64,000 bases of DNA from Pontibacter diazotrophicus (GTDB lineage: Bacteria > Bacteroidota > Bacteroidia > Cytophagales > Hymenobacteraceae), in assembly GCF_003367245.1 (NCBI RefSeq), contig NZ_QRGR01000010.1, positions 183,424-247,423 of the forward strand. Reading direction: 5' to 3'. The notes below the pieces were generated by a model. That model searched no databases and was not told the origin of the DNA. It was given only the letters and a program-made list of their open reading frames with translations. Positions 28,715 through 40,698 of the stretch are shown piece after piece (position 1 is the first letter of the stretch; every line of letters starts with the position of its first letter). The position numbers and the translations under genes were made by a program.

Positions 28715-29131
28715 TTATTTTTTCTTTCCACCTTTACCTGCGGCAGCAGCTGGCTGTCCTGGCTTAGGTCGTTTTGCACCGTACTTAGAACGGGACTGAA
28801 GACGGCCGCTTACACCAGCAGTATCCAACGCACCACGTACTATGTGGTAACGTACACCCGGAAGGTCTTTCACTCTACCTCCTCTGATAAGCACAATCGA
28901 GTGCTCCTGAAGGTTGTGGCCTTCACCCGGGATATAGGCGTTGACTTCTTTACCGTTTGTTAATCTTACCCTTGCCACTTTTCGCATGGCAGAGTTTGGC
29001 TTCTTAGGCGTTGTGGTATATACTCTTGTACATACGCCACGACGCTGTGGGCATGAATCTAGGGCAGGAGATTTAGATTTAGATGTTAGTTTCTCTCTTC
29101 CCTTTCTTACTAGTTGCTGTATAGTAGGCAT
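28715..29131 (-). CDS. rpsL: Ribosomal protein S12
   Basis: S12 lies at the decoding centre and controls accuracy. Streptomycin resistance usually maps to its two lysine loops. Both loops have the ordinary sensitive sequence here: [18 protein letters not shown] and [20 protein letters not shown]. The product has 138 residues with a lysine- and alanine-rich tail. It is the first gene of the str operon (rpsL-rpsG-fusA-rpsJ), with a two-part promoter at 29179-29210. Confidence 0.99.
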   Translation of the reverse strand: MPTIQQLVRKGREKLTSKSKSPALDSCPQRRGVCTRVYTTTPKKPNSAMRKVARVRLTNGKEVNAYIPGEGHNLQEHSIVLIRGGRVKDLPGVRYHIVRGALDTAGVSGRLQSRSKYGAKRPKPGQPAAAAGKGGKKK

Positions 29132-29178
29132 TTACAATCTGTTAATTTTAGATTTCTTCTACTCAAAATTTCGGACTG

Positions 29179-29210
29179 CAAAGGTATATAAATCCCCTTG
29201 CAATTTCAAA
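29179..29210 (-). promoter_or_regulatory. Two-part Bacteroidota promoter of the str operon
   Basis: On the minus strand TTTG (plus-strand CAAA, 29207-29210) is followed after 20 bases by TACCTTTG (plus-strand CAAAGGTA, 29179-29186). Both elements and the spacing fit the Bacteroidota consensus. The predicted start is near 29172, giving a leader of about 40 bases before rpsL. Confidence 0.75.
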
Positions 29211-29236
29211 ATTTTAATTCATTAATTATTAGCACC

Positions 29237-29554
29237 TTAGGCCTCCCCAACCGTTCCACCGAAGTTCATCGGGAAAGAGGGAGCTTCCTGTGCATGCTTT
29301 ATCTCGCCGAAGCTGTCCTCGAACTTTTTGACGTTATCAGCCAGAGCAGCCAATAATCTCTTGGCGTGCTCCGGCGTAATAACAACTCTTGCTTTGACTT
29401 TTGCTTTTGGCAGACCTGGCATCAATCTTATAAAATCAATTACAAATTCGCTGCTCGAGTGGGCTATCATCGCTAAATTGGCATATTCGCCTTCAGCTAC
29501 CTCCTCTGACAGTTCAATGTTTATCTGATTTTGCTTTTGCAGATCTTCCGCCAT
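29237..29554 (-). CDS. DUF3467 protein downstream of rpoC
   Basis: The 105-residue protein has a core around NLAMIAHSSSEFVIDFIRLM, followed by KVKARVVITPEHAKRLLAAL, which fits the DUF3467 family. The function is unknown. It contains no membrane segment and no catalytic motif that I can see. It starts 7 bases after the rpoC stop, so it is made with RNA polymerase, and the str promoter follows it. Such a gene is regularly found next to rpoC in Bacteroidota, which suggests a role with transcription or translation, but this is inference from position only. Confidence 0.85.
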   Translation of the reverse strand: MAEDLQKQNQINIELSEEVAEGEYANLAMIAHSSSEFVIDFIRLMPGLPKAKVKARVVITPEHAKRLLAALADNVKKFEDSFGEIKHAQEAPSFPMNFGGTVGEA

Positions 29555-29561
29555 GTCTCAA

Positions 29562-32500
29562 TTATCTTTTCTGTAATTCTTGCTGTCTCTTGGTAGTGGC
29601 CTTTTTAGACTCTACCAACGCTTCGTACTCATCCTGGCTTCCTACAATCAGCTTCTGATACTCCCTCAGACCTGTACCTGCCGGAATCAGGTGACCCACG
29701 ATAACGTTTTCTTTCAGACCCAGTAACTCATCTGCTTTACCTTTGATAGCAGCCTCGCTGAGCACCTTCGTCGTTTCCTGGAAGGATGCAGCTGAGATAA
29801 AGCTTTGCGTACCAAGTGAAGCCTGTGTGATACCTTGCAGCGTTGGTCTTGACACGGATGGAGATGCATCACGCACCGTTACCAGTTTCATATCCCTGCG
29901 CTTCAGGCTGGAGTTCTCGTCACGAAGCCTTCTGGCCGTAACAATCTGTCCTGGCTTCAGGTTAGGTGAATCACCAGACTCCTCTACCACTTTCATGTCG
30001 ATGATGCGGTCGTTTTCTTCCATGAAGGTAATCTTATCCACCACCTGGTTTTCCAGGAAGCTTGTATCACCCGCATCAACCACTATCACTTTCTGCATCA
30101 TCTGGCGTACAACCACCTCAATGTGCTTGTCGTTGATCTTCACACCCTGCAGACGGTATACTTCCTGAATCTCATTTACAAGGTACTCTTGTACAGCACC
30201 CGGTCCCTGAATATTCAAGATGTCTGACGGCGTGATAGCGCCATCTGACAGTGGCATACCCGCACGTACGAAGTCATTGTCCTGCACGAGGATGTGCTTG
30301 GAAAGCGGCACCATGTATTTCTTCTTCACTCCGTCTTTCGACTCGATGTAGATTTCACGGTTACCACGCTTCACGGTACCATAGGTTACCACACCATCAA
30401 TTTCAGACACAACGGCCGGGTTAGATGGGTTACGCGCCTCGAATAATTCCGTCACTCGTGGCAGACCACCTGTAATGTCACGCGTTTTACCTATAGCACG
30501 AGGAATCTTCACCAGAATTTGTCCGGCTTTGATTTTCTCGCCGTTCTCTACCGTTAAGTGAGCTCCTACCGGAATGTTGTAGCCTTTTGGCTCGCCGTTC
30601 TTCGGATTCACGATAATGGCAGGGTTCTGCGTCTTATCTTTTGTATCAATAATTACTTTCTCACGGTAACCAGTCTGCTCATCCGACTCCTCGCGGTATG
30701 TGATACCCTCAATCACGGATTCGTAAGCAATTTCACCGTCGAACTCGGAAAGAATCACCGCGTTGTATGGATCCCAGTTACAGATCTGAGCACCTTTCTC
30801 TATGATTTGACCATCGTTCACGTGCAGGAATGAACCGTAAGGCACGTGGTTGCTGATCAACAGTTTGCCAGTATTTGGATCAACGACTTTTACCTCGCCT
30901 GAACGACCCATTACTACTTTCACCGGTTCCCCTTCGTTGTTGACTGTATCCAGCGAGCGAACATCTTCATACTCAACCTTACCGCCGAACTTCGCCAGGA
31001 TAGTTGCATCTACCGCAATGTTAGACGCAGTACCACCTACGTGGAAAGTACGGAGTGTCAGCTGTGTACCCGGCTCACCGATGGACTGTGCAGCGATAAC
31101 GCCTACAGCCTCACCTTTCTGCACCATAAAGCCTGTTGCCAGGTTACGGCCGTAGCACTTGGCGCAGATACCGCGCTTGGATTCACAGGTAAGCACGGAA
31201 CGGATTTCCACAGCCTCAATCGCAGTTGCCTCGATAGCACGGGCAATTTCTTCTGTAATTTCCGATCCGGATTCCGCTATCAGGTCATTCGTAATCGGGT
31301 CATATACATCATGCACCATTACACGACCCAGGATACGCTCTGAAAGTGTCTCCACGATATCTTCATTGTCTTTCAGTGCACTTACTTCCAAACCTCTCAG
31401 TGTACCGCAGTCTTCTTCGTTCACGATCACGTCCTGCGACACGTCTACCAGACGTCGTGTCAGGTAACCGGCATCGGCTGTTTTAAGGGCCGTATCCGCA
31501 AGACCTTTACGGGCACCGTGTGTAGAGATAAAGTACTCGATTACATCCAGGCCTTCCTTGAAGTTAGAAAGGATTGGGTTTTCGATAATCTCACCCACAG
31601 AACCCTGTAGCGACTTCTGAGGCTTGGCCATCAGACCTCTCATACCACCTAACTGACGAATCTGCTCTCTTGAACCACGGGCTCCGGAGTGCATCATCAT
31701 AAAGATGGAGTTAAAGCCCTGGTCATCGTTCTCCAGACGAACCATCAACGTTTCCGTAATCTGGTTGTTGATACGTGTCCAGATATCAATTACCTGGTTG
31801 TAACGCTCATTGTCTGTGATCAGACCCATGGAGTAGTTTTGCCATACAGCAGCCACATCCTTCTTAGCCTGCGCTACCAGAATGTCTTTTTCCTTTGGTA
31901 TCTGAATATCACCCAGACCCATAGAAAGACCGCCTTTATAGGCAGACTGGAATCCAAGAGTTTTAATATCGTCCAGGAACTGAGCGGTACGCGCCATACC
32001 CGTTTCTTTGAACACACGGGAGATAATCTGCTGCAGTTTCTTCTTTGTCAGCAGTTCATCTATGTATCCTACTTCCTCAGGTACAAACTGGTTGAAGATG
32101 ACACGGCCGGCTACGGTTTCAATTGACTTGGTTACCAGTTCGCCTTGCTCGTTTCTGATTTTTGTTCTTACTTTAATGTATGCCTGCTTCGAAAGGAGAC
32201 CTTCGTTGATGGCAATGATCACTTCCTCCGCAGAGTAGAAGCTCATACCCTCACCTTTGATCTTCTCGTTTTCAGTCGTGCGCTTTCCTTTAGATACATA
32301 GTATAAACCAAGTACCATGTCCTGAGAAGGTACTGCAATCGGAGCACCGTTTGCAGGGTTCAGGATGTTGTGCGACGCCAGCATCAGCATAGAGGCTTCC
32401 AGTACAGCAGCAGGTCCTAGTGGAACGTGCACCGCCATCTGGTCACCGTCAAAGTCAGCGTTAAATGCTGTACACACCAGTGGGTGCAGCTGAATCGCTT

Positions 32501-33875
32501 TTCCTTCGATCAGTTTTGGCTGGAAAGCCTGAATACCTAATCTGTGGAGCGTAGGAGCACGGTTAAGGAGTACCGGGTGGCCTTTCAGCACATTCTCCAG
32601 GATATCCCATACTACTGGGTCCTTACGGTCTACTATTTTCTTTGCAGACTTCACCGTTTTCACGATGCCTCTTTCGATCAGCTTGCGGATGATGAACGGC
32701 TTGAAGAGCTCAGCTGCCATGTTCTTAGGCAGACCGCACTCATGCAGCTTCAGTTCAGGACCTACCACAATTACCGAACGACCGGAGTAGTCCACACGCT
32801 TACCAAGCAAGTTCTGACGGAAACGACCCTGCTTACCTTTTAGCATGTCGGAAAGTGACTTCAGCGCACGGTTACCTTCTGCACGAACAGCGTTCACTTT
32901 ACGTGAGTTGTCGAACAGGGAGTCAACTGCTTCCTGCAGCATTCGCTTCTCGTTACGAAGGATTACTTCAGGGGCTTTGATCTCTATCAGGCGCTTCAGA
33001 CGGTTGTTACGAATAATCACACGTCTGTAAAGGTCGTTCAGGTCAGAGGTAGCGAAACGGCCACCATCCAACGGAACAAGCGGGCGAAGCTCCGGCGGAA
33101 TAACAGGCACCATGCGGATGATCATCCACTCTGGTCTGTTCTCGATGCGGGTAGCAGCATCACGGAAAGCCTCTACAACGCGCAGTCGCTTCAACGCGTC
33201 TGCTTTACGCTGCTGAGAAGTCTCGTGTGCAGCAGAGTGACGCAACTCATAAGACATGTCGTCCAGGTTGGTACGCTCCAGTAGCATTTGCAGCGCCTCG
33301 GCACCCATCCTTGCGATGAACTTGTTCGGGTCGTTGTTATCCAACGCCTGGTTCTCACGCGGAAGTTTGTCAATCATATCCAGGTACTCATCCTCAGTCA
33401 GGAAGTCCAGTGTGTTTACACCGTCTTCTGCCAGAATACCTGGCTGGATCACTGCATATCTTTCGTAATAGATAATCTGGTCAAGCTTCTTTGTTGGTAA
33501 GCCTAACAGATATCCTATTTTATTCGGAAGTGATTTGAAGTACCAGATATGCGCCACCGGAACAACCAGTTCGATGTGGCCCATGCGCTCGCGGCGCACT
33601 TTTTTCTCCGTCACCTCTACACCGCAACGGTCGCAGATGATGCCTTTATATCTGATTCTCTTATACTTTCCGCAGTGGCATTCCCAATCCTTTACAGGTC
33701 CGAATATTCTTTCGCAGAATAAACCACCCATTTCAGGCTTATAGGTTCTATAGTTTATGGTCTCAGGCTTTGTTACTTCCCCGTTGGAACGCTCCAGGAT
33801 TGACTCTGGTGAAGCCAAGCTGATCGTTACTTTAGAGAAATCCTGAGAAAGTTTTTTATTTTTCGCAAATGCCAT
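29562..33875 (-). CDS. rpoC: RNA polymerase beta' subunit
   Basis: Beta' forms half of the RNA polymerase active-site cleft. The product has 1437 residues, longer than the enterobacterial form because of lineage insertions. The catalytic loop [12 protein letters not shown] holds the three magnesium-binding aspartates. The N-terminal zinc site shows CHCG and CDRCG, and the second zinc site shows [13 protein letters not shown]. The bridge and trigger regions include [20 protein letters not shown] and [15 protein letters not shown]. It follows rpoB after a 107-base gap containing a hairpin. Confidence 0.99.
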   Translation of the reverse strand: MAFAKNKKLSQDFSKVTISLASPESILERSNGEVTKPETINYRTYKPEMGGLFCERIFGPVKDWECHCGKYKRIRYKGIICDRCGVEVTEKKVRRERMGHIELVVPVAHIWYFKSLPNKIGYLLGLPTKKLDQIIYYERYAVIQPGILAEDGVNTLDFLTEDEYLDMIDKLPRENQALDNNDPNKFIARMGAEALQMLLERTNLDDMSYELRHSAAHETSQQRKADALKRLRVVEAFRDAATRIENRPEWMIIRMVPVIPPELRPLVPLDGGRFATSDLNDLYRRVIIRNNRLKRLIEIKAPEVILRNEKRMLQEAVDSLFDNSRKVNAVRAEGNRALKSLSDMLKGKQGRFRQNLLGKRVDYSGRSVIVVGPELKLHECGLPKNMAAELFKPFIIRKLIERGIVKTVKSAKKIVDRKDPVVWDILENVLKGHPVLLNRAPTLHRLGIQAFQPKLIEGKAIQLHPLVCTAFNADFDGDQMAVHVPLGPAAVLEASMLMLASHNILNPANGAPIAVPSQDMVLGLYYVSKGKRTTENEKIKGEGMSFYSAEEVIIAINEGLLSKQAYIKVRTKIRNEQGELVTKSIETVAGRVIFNQFVPEEVGYIDELLTKKKLQQIISRVFKETGMARTAQFLDDIKTLGFQSAYKGGLSMGLGDIQIPKEKDILVAQAKKDVAAVWQNYSMGLITDNERYNQVIDIWTRINNQITETLMVRLENDDQGFNSIFMMMHSGARGSREQIRQLGGMRGLMAKPQKSLQGSVGEIIENPILSNFKEGLDVIEYFISTHGARKGLADTALKTADAGYLTRRLVDVSQDVIVNEEDCGTLRGLEVSALKDNEDIVETLSERILGRVMVHDVYDPITNDLIAESGSEITEEIARAIEATAIEAVEIRSVLTCESKRGICAKCYGRNLATGFMVQKGEAVGVIAAQSIGEPGTQLTLRTFHVGGTASNIAVDATILAKFGGKVEYEDVRSLDTVNNEGEPVKVVMGRSGEVKVVDPNTGKLLISNHVPYGSFLHVNDGQIIEKGAQICNWDPYNAVILSEFDGEIAYESVIEGITYREESDEQTGYREKVIIDTKDKTQNPAIIVNPKNGEPKGYNIPVGAHLTVENGEKIKAGQILVKIPRAIGKTRDITGGLPRVTELFEARNPSNPAVVSEIDGVVTYGTVKRGNREIYIESKDGVKKKYMVPLSKHILVQDNDFVRAGMPLSDGAITPSDILNIQGPGAVQEYLVNEIQEVYRLQGVKINDKHIEVVVRQMMQKVIVVDAGDTSFLENQVVDKITFMEENDRIIDMKVVEESGDSPNLKPGQIVTARRLRDENSSLKRRDMKLVTVRDASPSVSRPTLQGITQASLGTQSFISAASFQETTKVLSEAAIKGKADELLGLKENVIVGHLIPAGTGLREYQKLIVGSQDEYEALVESKKATTKRQQELQKR

Positions 33876-33939
33876 ATTATATTATAATAATGTCGATACA
33901 ATGAATTGGCTTTACAGCTAAAATCGGTCCAAACACAAG

Positions 33940-33971
33940 CTAAGCGCTTCGGCCGTAGCCTTAGCGCTTAG
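33940..33971 (-). other. Hairpin in the rpoB-rpoC gap
   Basis: CTAAGCGCT (33940-33948) and AGCGCTTAG (33963-33971) are perfect inverted copies, with outer ACAC and GTGT that extend the stem imperfectly. No T run follows on the minus strand, so read-through into rpoC is expected. It may be an RNA processing or pausing site. Confidence 0.6.
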
Positions 33972-33982
33972 TGTATGGTTTA

Positions 33983-36900
33983 TTATTCTAACGTAATCTC
34001 CAGTGCCAGACCTCTTAGCTCGTGAATCAGTACGTTGAATGACTCAGGGATATTTGGTTTTGGCAACACATCGCCCTTTACGATTGCTTCATAAGCTTTC
34101 GCACGGCCGATCACGTCATCTGATTTCACTGTAAGTATTTCCTGCAGCACGTTTGAAGCACCGAATGCCTCCAACGCCCACACCTCCATCTCACCGAAAC
34201 GCTGACCACCAAACTGGGCTTTACCACCCAATGGCTGCTGTGTAATAAGTGAGTATGGTCCGATAGAACGAGCGTGCATCTTATCATCTACCAGGTGACC
34301 CAGTTTCAGCATGTAAATCACACCTACTGTTACCGGCTGGTCGAAACGATCTCCTGAAAGACCATCAAACAGGTAAGAACGTCCGAAATGCGGAAGCCCT
34401 GCCTCAGCCAGCTCAGCAGAAACCTGCTCTTCTGTGGCACCGTCGAAGATTGGTGTAGCATATTTTCTACCCAATTTCAGACCTGCCCATCCAAGCACCG
34501 TCTCGTAAATCTGACCGATGTTCATCCTTGAAGGTACACCCAGCGGGTTCAGCACGATGTCCATTGGAGTTCCGTCTTCTAAGAACGGCATATCCTCCTC
34601 ACGAACGATTCTTGCTACCACACCTTTGTTACCGTGACGTCCCGCCATCTTGTCACCCACTTTCAGCTTACGCTTCTTAGCGATGTATACTTTGGCAAGC
34701 TGCACGATACCTGCCGGCAACTCATCTCCTACCTCCAGTGTGAAACGCTCACGCTTGAAGTGTGCAGAAGTGATGTTTCTGCGCTTGTTGTAGTTCTTAA
34801 CAAGCTCCACCAGCATTGTGTTCACTTTCTCATCAGCAGTCCAGTTCTCCAGGATCAGGTCCTTGAACATGTTCACTTCTTCCGGAACAGCGTAGTTGCT
34901 TTCGTCCTTGTAAGGGTTTTTCTCAGGGAACAACGCTTCAGTGATGTTCTTTCTGGTGAACTTCACCCCTTTTGTAAGGATTTCATCACCGAACTTATGT
35001 CTGATGCCCTGCGACGTTTTGCCTTCCAGTAAAGCAACAAGCTTGTCAGCCATCACATTCTTGATGCTGATCAGGTCTTTGCTGTATTTTACCTTCAGTT
35101 CTTCAACCTCTTTCTTAGACTTGGCACGCAGGTTCTTGTCTTTCTTCGGACGGGAGAACAGCTTTGTCTCAATCACCACACCATTCAGTGATGGCGGTGC
35201 CTTAAGCGACGCATCTTTCACATCACCGGCTTTATCACCGAAGATGGCACGAAGCAGCTTTTCCTCTGGCGTAGGGTCTGTCTCTCCCTTCGGCGTGATT
35301 TTACCGATAAGGATATCTCCTTCCGTTACTTCCGCACCGATGCGGATGATACCGTTCTCATCCAGGTTTCTTACTGCTTCTTCACTTACGTTCGGGATTT
35401 CAGAAGTTAATTCTTCCTCTCCACGCTTCGTCTCACGAACTTCCAGCTCAAACTCCTCAATGTGGATAGACGTGAATATATCATCACGCACTACCTTTTC
35501 AGAGATTACGATGGCATCCTCAAAGTTATAACCCTGCCATGGCATGAACGCCACCTGCATGTTACGCCCGATGGCCAGCTCGCCGTTGTTGGTGGCGTAG
35601 CCTTCGCAAAGTGGCTCCCCTTTGGTTACGCGGTCACCTTTTCTCACTATCGGAGAGAGGTTGATACACGTATCCTGGTTTGTTCTTCTGAACTTCACCA
35701 TTTTGTAGGTTACGTACTCTGCGTCGAAGGAAACAAGTTTCTCTTCTTCGCTCAGGTCGTACTTCACTACAATCTTAGTAGAGTCAACAAAGTCAATTAC
35801 ACCGTCGCCTTCTGCAATCACCAAAGCTCTTGAGTCGATAGCTGCTCTTCTTTCCAGACCAGTACCTACAATCGGAGCCTCTGCCTTCAGCAGTGGCACA
35901 GCCTGGCGCTGCATGTTCGAACCCATCAGGGCACGGTTAGCATCATCATGCTCCAGGAACGGAATCATAGAAGCCGCTACCGATACAATCTGGTTCGGCG
36001 CAACGTCCATATAAGTATATGTTTCCGGCGCCTCCACAGGGAAGTCACCTTCGAAACGTCCTTTTACAGTCGGATTCACAAAGTTACCGCCCTCATCAAT
36101 CACGGCATTCGCCTGTGCGATGTGGTGGGTGTCTTCTTCCTCGGCAGTTAAGTACTCAACAGTTCCATCTACTACTACTTTACCTTCGATTACCTTTCTG
36201 TAAGGTGTCTCGATAAAGCCCATGTGGTTCACGCGGGCGTGCACACACAGCGAAGAAATCAGACCAATGTTCGGACCTTCCGGAGTTTCAATGGTACACA
36301 GTCGGCCGTAGTGCGTGTAGTGAACGTCACGTACCTCGAAACCGGCACGCTCTCTTGACAGACCGCCTGGCCCCAGTGCTGATACACGACGCTTGTGCGT
36401 CACTTCAGCCAGCGGGTTCGTCTGGTCCATGAACTGAGACAGCTGGTTTGTTCCGAAGAACGAGTTGATCACTGAAGACAGCGTACGCGCGTTGATAAGG
36501 TCAACAGGCTTGAAGTCTTCGTTGTCGCGCACGTTCATACGCTCTTTGATGGTACGGGCCATACGGGCCAGACCAACACCGAACTGTGCGTAAAGCTGCT
36601 CTCCAACCGTTCTGACACGGCGGTTGCTCAGGTGGTCAATATCATCCACCACCGCTTTTGAGTTGATCAGACCGATCAGGTACTTCACGATAAGCACGAT
36701 GTCTTCATTCGTCAGTACTTTCGCTTCCCAGTTCGTGTCAAGACCAAGCTTCTTGTTGATTCTGTAACGACCAACCTCGCCTAAGTCATAACGCTTATCT
36801 GAGAAAAACAGCTTCTGAATGATGTCACGTGCCGTTTCAACGTCCGGAGCCTCTGTGTTACGCAGCTGGCGGTAGATTTGCTCTACTGCTTCCTGCTCAG

Positions 36901-37855
36901 AGTTAGAGTTGTCCTTCTGAAGCGTATTATATATAATCGCGTAATCAGCGATGTTTACATTCTCACGGTGCAGAATAATTGATTTTACACCTGAGTCTAC
37001 AATGATATCGATATCCTCCTGAGTGAGTTCAGAGTCACGCTCCAGAATCACTTCGTTACGGTCGATGGATACTACCTCACCGGTGTCTTCATCTACGAAG
37101 TCTTCTGTCCATGTTCTTAAAACACGTGCAGCAAGTCTTCTTCCGATAGAGTTCTTCAGGGAATTCTTATCTGCCGGGATTTCCTCAGAAAGGCCGAACA
37201 GATCCAGTATATCTTTGTCAGTACCGTAACCGATGGCACGCAGCAACGTTGTAACCGGGAATTTCTTCTTACGGTCGATGTAGGCATACATCACGTTGTT
37301 CACGTCAGTAGCAAACTCCACCCAGGATCCTTTAAAAGGAATAATTCTGGCAGAATAGAGTTTTGTACCGTTTGTATGCTTACTTTGTGCAAAGAACACA
37401 CCTGGTGATCTGTGAAGCTGCGATACGATAACACGCTCTGCACCATTAATCACGAAAGAACCTTTCTCGGTCATGTATGGGATGTTACCCAGGAACACTT
37501 CCTGCTCGATTGTCTCGAAGTCTTCGTTATCCTCATCGTTACAGATCAGGCGAAGCTTTGCTTTAAGTGGAACAGAATACGTTAGCCCTCTGTCGATGCT
37601 TTCATCAACAGAGTATTTAGGAGGATCTATATGATAGTCGATAAACTCCAGTACGAAGTTTTCTCTTGAATCTGATATGGGAAAGTTCTCGGCAAAAACC
37701 TTGAACAGCCCTTCCTGAGCCCTATTCTCCGCTGGTGTCTCCAACTGAAAGAAGTCCTGAAATGACTGAAGCTGAACATCTAAGAAGTCAGGATAGTCAA
37801 TGACCGGATTAATAGAGGCGAAATTTATTCGCTCTGTCGTTCTATTGTTAGCCAA
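33983..37855 (-). CDS. rpoB: RNA polymerase beta subunit
   Basis: Beta forms the other half of the polymerase cleft and the rifampicin pocket. The product has 1290 residues. The rifampicin region reads [20 protein letters not shown] and then [19 protein letters not shown], keeping the usual sensitive residues (Asp, His, Arg and Ser at the hot spots). [15 protein letters not shown] and the C-terminal [20 protein letters not shown] are also conserved. It follows rplL after 159 bases containing two hairpins. Confidence 0.99.
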   Translation of the reverse strand: MANNRTTERINFASINPVIDYPDFLDVQLQSFQDFFQLETPAENRAQEGLFKVFAENFPISDSRENFVLEFIDYHIDPPKYSVDESIDRGLTYSVPLKAKLRLICNDEDNEDFETIEQEVFLGNIPYMTEKGSFVINGAERVIVSQLHRSPGVFFAQSKHTNGTKLYSARIIPFKGSWVEFATDVNNVMYAYIDRKKKFPVTTLLRAIGYGTDKDILDLFGLSEEIPADKNSLKNSIGRRLAARVLRTWTEDFVDEDTGEVVSIDRNEVILERDSELTQEDIDIIVDSGVKSIILHRENVNIADYAIIYNTLQKDNSNSEQEAVEQIYRQLRNTEAPDVETARDIIQKLFFSDKRYDLGEVGRYRINKKLGLDTNWEAKVLTNEDIVLIVKYLIGLINSKAVVDDIDHLSNRRVRTVGEQLYAQFGVGLARMARTIKERMNVRDNEDFKPVDLINARTLSSVINSFFGTNQLSQFMDQTNPLAEVTHKRRVSALGPGGLSRERAGFEVRDVHYTHYGRLCTIETPEGPNIGLISSLCVHARVNHMGFIETPYRKVIEGKVVVDGTVEYLTAEEEDTHHIAQANAVIDEGGNFVNPTVKGRFEGDFPVEAPETYTYMDVAPNQIVSVAASMIPFLEHDDANRALMGSNMQRQAVPLLKAEAPIVGTGLERRAAIDSRALVIAEGDGVIDFVDSTKIVVKYDLSEEEKLVSFDAEYVTYKMVKFRRTNQDTCINLSPIVRKGDRVTKGEPLCEGYATNNGELAIGRNMQVAFMPWQGYNFEDAIVISEKVVRDDIFTSIHIEEFELEVRETKRGEEELTSEIPNVSEEAVRNLDENGIIRIGAEVTEGDILIGKITPKGETDPTPEEKLLRAIFGDKAGDVKDASLKAPPSLNGVVIETKLFSRPKKDKNLRAKSKKEVEELKVKYSKDLISIKNVMADKLVALLEGKTSQGIRHKFGDEILTKGVKFTRKNITEALFPEKNPYKDESNYAVPEEVNMFKDLILENWTADEKVNTMLVELVKNYNKRRNITSAHFKRERFTLEVGDELPAGIVQLAKVYIAKKRKLKVGDKMAGRHGNKGVVARIVREEDMPFLEDGTPMDIVLNPLGVPSRMNIGQIYETVLGWAGLKLGRKYATPIFDGATEEQVSAELAEAGLPHFGRSYLFDGLSGDRFDQPVTVGVIYMLKLGHLVDDKMHARSIGPYSLITQQPLGGKAQFGGQRFGEMEVWALEAFGASNVLQEILTVKSDDVIGRAKAYEAIVKGDVLPKPNIPESFNVLIHELRGLALEITLE

Positions 37856-37923
37856 AGCTTTTGGAATTTAGTTAATAAAAAGTAACAAACACACAGAGTC
37901 CAAAACAACTGTGGGCAAAAAAA

Positions 37924-37984
37924 GGGTTCCAAAAACTTGAACCCATGTACAAACAGGAAAAGACCTGACGCATTTGTCAGGTCT
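37924..37984 (-). other. Two hairpins in the rplL-rpoB gap
   Basis: AGACCTGAC (37961-37969) pairs with GTCAGGTCT (37976-37984) with a 6-base loop. In the direction of transcription GGGTTC (37924-37929) and GAACCC (37939-37944) form a second stem. Neither is followed by a strong T run. In E. coli the same gap holds an attenuator and an RNase III site, so a similar role is plausible here. Confidence 0.55.
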
Positions 37985-38014
37985 ACCTGTTATCGGTATG
38001 TTGATATAGTGGGA

Positions 38015-38395
38015 TTATTTAACCTCCACTTCAGCACCAGCTTCTTCCAAAGATTTCTTCAGTGATTCCGCTTCGTCTTTTGCAACACCTTCTTTAAGTG
38101 CTTTAGGAGCGCCATCAACTAATTCTTTAGCCTCTTTCAGACCAAGACCAGTTAACTCTTTTACCAGTTTTACAACTGCTAATTTAGAGGCACCTGCTGC
38201 CTTCAGGATTACGTCAAAAGAAGTTTTTTCTTCTGCTGCGGCTCCTGCTTCAGCGCCACCACCACCTGCTACCATAGTTGGGGCTGCAGCAGCTGGCTCG
38301 ATGCCGTACTCATCCTTCAGAATAGTAGCTAGTTCACTAACTTCCTTAACAGTTAAGTTTACTAACTGCTCAGCGAATGCTTTCAAATCTGCCAT
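38015..38395 (-). CDS. rplL: Ribosomal protein L7/L12
   Basis: L7/L12 forms the mobile stalk that recruits translational GTPases. The product has 126 residues. The N-terminal dimer domain ([20 protein letters not shown]) is joined by an Ala/Gly hinge ([20 protein letters not shown]) to the C-terminal domain, with [20 protein letters not shown] contacting the factors. It follows rplJ after 43 bases. A gap with two hairpins separates it from rpoB. Confidence 0.98.
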   Translation of the reverse strand: MADLKAFAEQLVNLTVKEVSELATILKDEYGIEPAAAAPTMVAGGGGAEAGAAAEEKTSFDVILKAAGASKLAVVKLVKELTGLGLKEAKELVDGAPKALKEGVAKDEAESLKKSLEEAGAEVEVK

Positions 38396-38438
38396 TTTTA
38401 TTGAAATTAAAAGTTACTTATTGATTACGTTTTTAAAA

Positions 38439-38963
38439 TTATTCTTTTTCCGATAAAGTTTTCAGGATACCGGCCAATTTACCACCACTGCTCTGAAGCG
38501 CTGAAATAACGTTCTTCGCAGGAGACTGTAGTAAACCGATAACATCACCGATGAGTTCATCCTTAGACTTGATCTTTGTCAGTGCATCCAGTTGCTCGTC
38601 GCCAATGTAAAGTCCTGCGTCGATGTAAGCACCTTTCAGAAGTGGAAGCGGGTTGCCTTTCTTTCTGAAGTCCTTGATGAGTTTTGCAGGGGCATTGCCT
38701 GACTCCGTAGAGAACAGGATACCGGAAGCGCCTTTCAAAACACCTTCAAGTGCAGTTGTATCAGCCTCTAAAGTATCTAGAGCCTTCTGGATTAGTGTAT
38801 TCTTGTATACTTTGTACTCCAGACCGCGGTCAAAGCACATTCTCCTGAACTGGTTGATGCTGGCTACGCTCATGGTAGAAGCATCTGTAATATAGAAGTA
38901 GTTCGTGTTGGCGAACTTCTCGGTCAGTTCATTTACGATTATCTCTTTTTCTTCCCTGGTCAT
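38439..38963 (-). CDS. rplJ: Ribosomal protein L10
   Basis: L10 anchors the L7/L12 dimers to 23S rRNA and, in enterobacteria, represses its own operon with L12. The product has 174 residues, with MTREEKEIIVNELTEKFANT at the start, RGLEYKVYKNTLIQKALD in the RNA-binding part and a C-terminal helix that binds L12 dimers. It follows rplA after 5 bases. Confidence 0.97.
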   Translation of the reverse strand: MTREEKEIIVNELTEKFANTNYFYITDASTMSVASINQFRRMCFDRGLEYKVYKNTLIQKALDTLEADTTALEGVLKGASGILFSTESGNAPAKLIKDFRKKGNPLPLLKGAYIDAGLYIGDEQLDALTKIKSKDELIGDVIGLLQSPAKNVISALQSSGGKLAGILKTLSEKE

Positions 38964-38968
38964 TTTTC

Positions 38969-39661
38969 TTAGATTGCTGAGTTCTTGTCAACGGTTACAG
39001 CCGGGCTCATCGTGCTGGACATGGTAATGCTCCTGATGTATGTACCCTTTGCAGAGGCTGGCTTCAATCGGTTAAGTGTCTGAAGCACCTCATGTGCGTT
39101 TGCAGCAAGCTGCTCTGCAGAGAAAGAAGACTTCCCTACGCTGGTGTGGATAATTCCGAACTTGTCTACTTTGAAGTCGATTTTACCGGCTTTCACTTCT
39201 TTTACTGCTTTCGCAACATCCTGCGTTACAGTTCCTGATTTCGGGTTTGGCATCAGGTTACGAGGTCCCAGGATTCTACCTAAACGACCTACTTTCGCCA
39301 TAACGGCAGGCATGGTGATGATAACGTCTACATCCGTCCAGCCTTTTTCGATTTTCTGGATGAAATCATCCAGACCTACGAAGTCTGCACCGGCGTCTCT
39401 TGCTTCCTGCTCTTTGTCAGGAGTAACAAGGGCAAGCACTTTTACATCTTTACCTGTACCATGAGGCAACGTAACGATACCACGTACCATCTGGTCTGCC
39501 TTACGAGGGTCAACTCCCAGGCGTACATCTATATCAACAGAAGCGTCGAACTTAGTGAAGGTAATGTCCTTTACAACTGAAGCGGCATCTGCTAAAGAAT
39601 ACTCTTTTGTCAGGTCAGCTTTTTCTAAAGCAGCCTTCCTCTTTTTTGAAATCTTTGCCAT
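38969..39661 (-). CDS. rplA: Ribosomal protein L1
   Basis: L1 forms the mobile stalk near the E site and helps release deacylated tRNA. The product has 230 residues, with [20 protein letters not shown] and [20 protein letters not shown], the two family signatures. It lies 14 bases after rplK. In other bacteria L1 represses the rplK-rplA mRNA. No mimic of its rRNA site was looked for in detail. Confidence 0.98.
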   Translation of the reverse strand: MAKISKKRKAALEKADLTKEYSLADAASVVKDITFTKFDASVDIDVRLGVDPRKADQMVRGIVTLPHGTGKDVKVLALVTPDKEQEARDAGADFVGLDDFIQKIEKGWTDVDVIITMPAVMAKVGRLGRILGPRNLMPNPKSGTVTQDVAKAVKEVKAGKIDFKVDKFGIIHTSVGKSSFSAEQLAANAHEVLQTLNRLKPASAKGTYIRSITMSSTMSPAVTVDKNSAI

Positions 39662-39675
39662 TTTCCTTTAACTTA

Positions 39676-40119
39676 TTATTCGCTCCACGGAGCATTACCA
39701 GAAACTGTGATACCCATGCTTCGTGCAGTACCAGCTACTTGTTTCATAGCGGACTCTACTTTGAAAGCATTCAAATCAGGCATTTTTGTTTCTGCAATTT
39801 CTCTGATCTGATCCCATGTTACAGAGCCTACTTTGTTTCTGTTCGGCTCTTTTGAACCGCCCTTAAGCTTAGCAGCATCTAACAACAATACAGGAGCAGG
39901 AGGCGTCTTAATAACGAAGTCAAAAGACTTATCTGCATAGATTGTAATCAGTACTGGTAACACTTGTCCAGGCTTATCCTGAGTTCTAGCGTTAAACTGC
40001 TTGCAGAACTCCATGATGTTAAGACCTTTAGAACCAAGCGCAGGTCCAATCGGTGGCGAAGGATTCGCTGCACCTCCCTTTACCTGAAGTTTCAGGTAAC
40101 CTTTAATTTCTTTTGCCAT
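39676..40119 (-). CDS. rplK: Ribosomal protein L11
   Basis: L11 binds the GTPase-associated centre of 23S rRNA and is needed for RelA activation. The product has 147 residues, with [20 protein letters not shown] and the proline-rich N-terminal domain, then [20 protein letters not shown] in the RNA-binding C-terminal domain. It follows nusG after 12 bases. Confidence 0.98.
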   Translation of the reverse strand: MAKEIKGYLKLQVKGGAANPSPPIGPALGSKGLNIMEFCKQFNARTQDKPGQVLPVLITIYADKSFDFVIKTPPAPVLLLDAAKLKGGSKEPNRNKVGSVTWDQIREIAETKMPDLNAFKVESAMKQVAGTARSMGITVSGNAPWSE

Positions 40120-40131
40120 TATATAATTTTA

Positions 40132-40689
40132 CTACGATTCTTTTTCTACCTGCATGTAATTCAGCTCTACCGGGGTGTTTCTTCCGAAGATTTTCACCAT
40201 CACGTTCAGCTTCTTACGTTCTTCAAACACTTCTTCCACTGTACCGGAGAAGCCACTGAAAGGACCATCCATCACTTTCACAATTTCCCCAACTATAAAT
40301 GGTGTGTCCAGTACTTCTGTCTGCTCTTCTGCTTCGTCTACTGTTCCCAGTATTCTGTTAACTTCAGACTGTCGCAGCGGAACAGCTTTTTTTGTTGCCG
40401 AGCCATCATTCGCACCTAAAAAGCCAATAACGCCCGGGGTGCTGATGATAATGTGCTCTGCTTCACCATGAGAAAGGTCAGCGTGAATCAGCACATAACC
40501 CGGAAAGAAGCTACGCTCCCTGATTCTTTTCTTACCGTTTCGCATCTCGTATACCTTCTCCGCCGGTATTAACACCTGGGGAACGTATTCTTCGAGGCCC
40601 TGTCTCATTATCTCATGCTCCAGGTAAGCTTTCGCTTTTTTCTCCTGGCCACTTACTGCGCGCACTACATACCACTTTAAATCAGCCAT
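40132..40689 (-). CDS. nusG: Transcription termination/antitermination factor NusG
   Basis: NusG binds RNA polymerase and links it to Rho or to the leading ribosome through S10. The product has 185 residues. The N-terminal NGN domain begins MADLKWYVVRAVSGQEKKAK, and the C-terminal KOW domain shows GEIVKVMDGPFSGFSGTVEE. It follows secE after 9 bases in the conserved secE-nusG-rplK order. Confidence 0.98.
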   Translation of the reverse strand: MADLKWYVVRAVSGQEKKAKAYLEHEIMRQGLEEYVPQVLIPAEKVYEMRNGKKRIRERSFFPGYVLIHADLSHGEAEHIIISTPGVIGFLGANDGSATKKAVPLRQSEVNRILGTVDEAEEQTEVLDTPFIVGEIVKVMDGPFSGFSGTVEEVFEERKKLNVMVKIFGRNTPVELNYMQVEKES

Positions 40690-40698
40690 ATTCCTAAT

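Noticed and set aside
28850..29060. Streptomycin-resistance change in rpsL
   Set aside because: Both lysine loops have the normal sequence.
34941..35531. Long open frame antisense to rpoB (196 codons)
   Set aside because: It is a mirror frame of a highly conserved gene. The protein is Ser/Thr/Phe-rich without family motifs.
36370..36460. Rifampicin-resistance change in rpoB
   Set aside because: The hot-spot residues of the rifampicin region have the usual sensitive identities.
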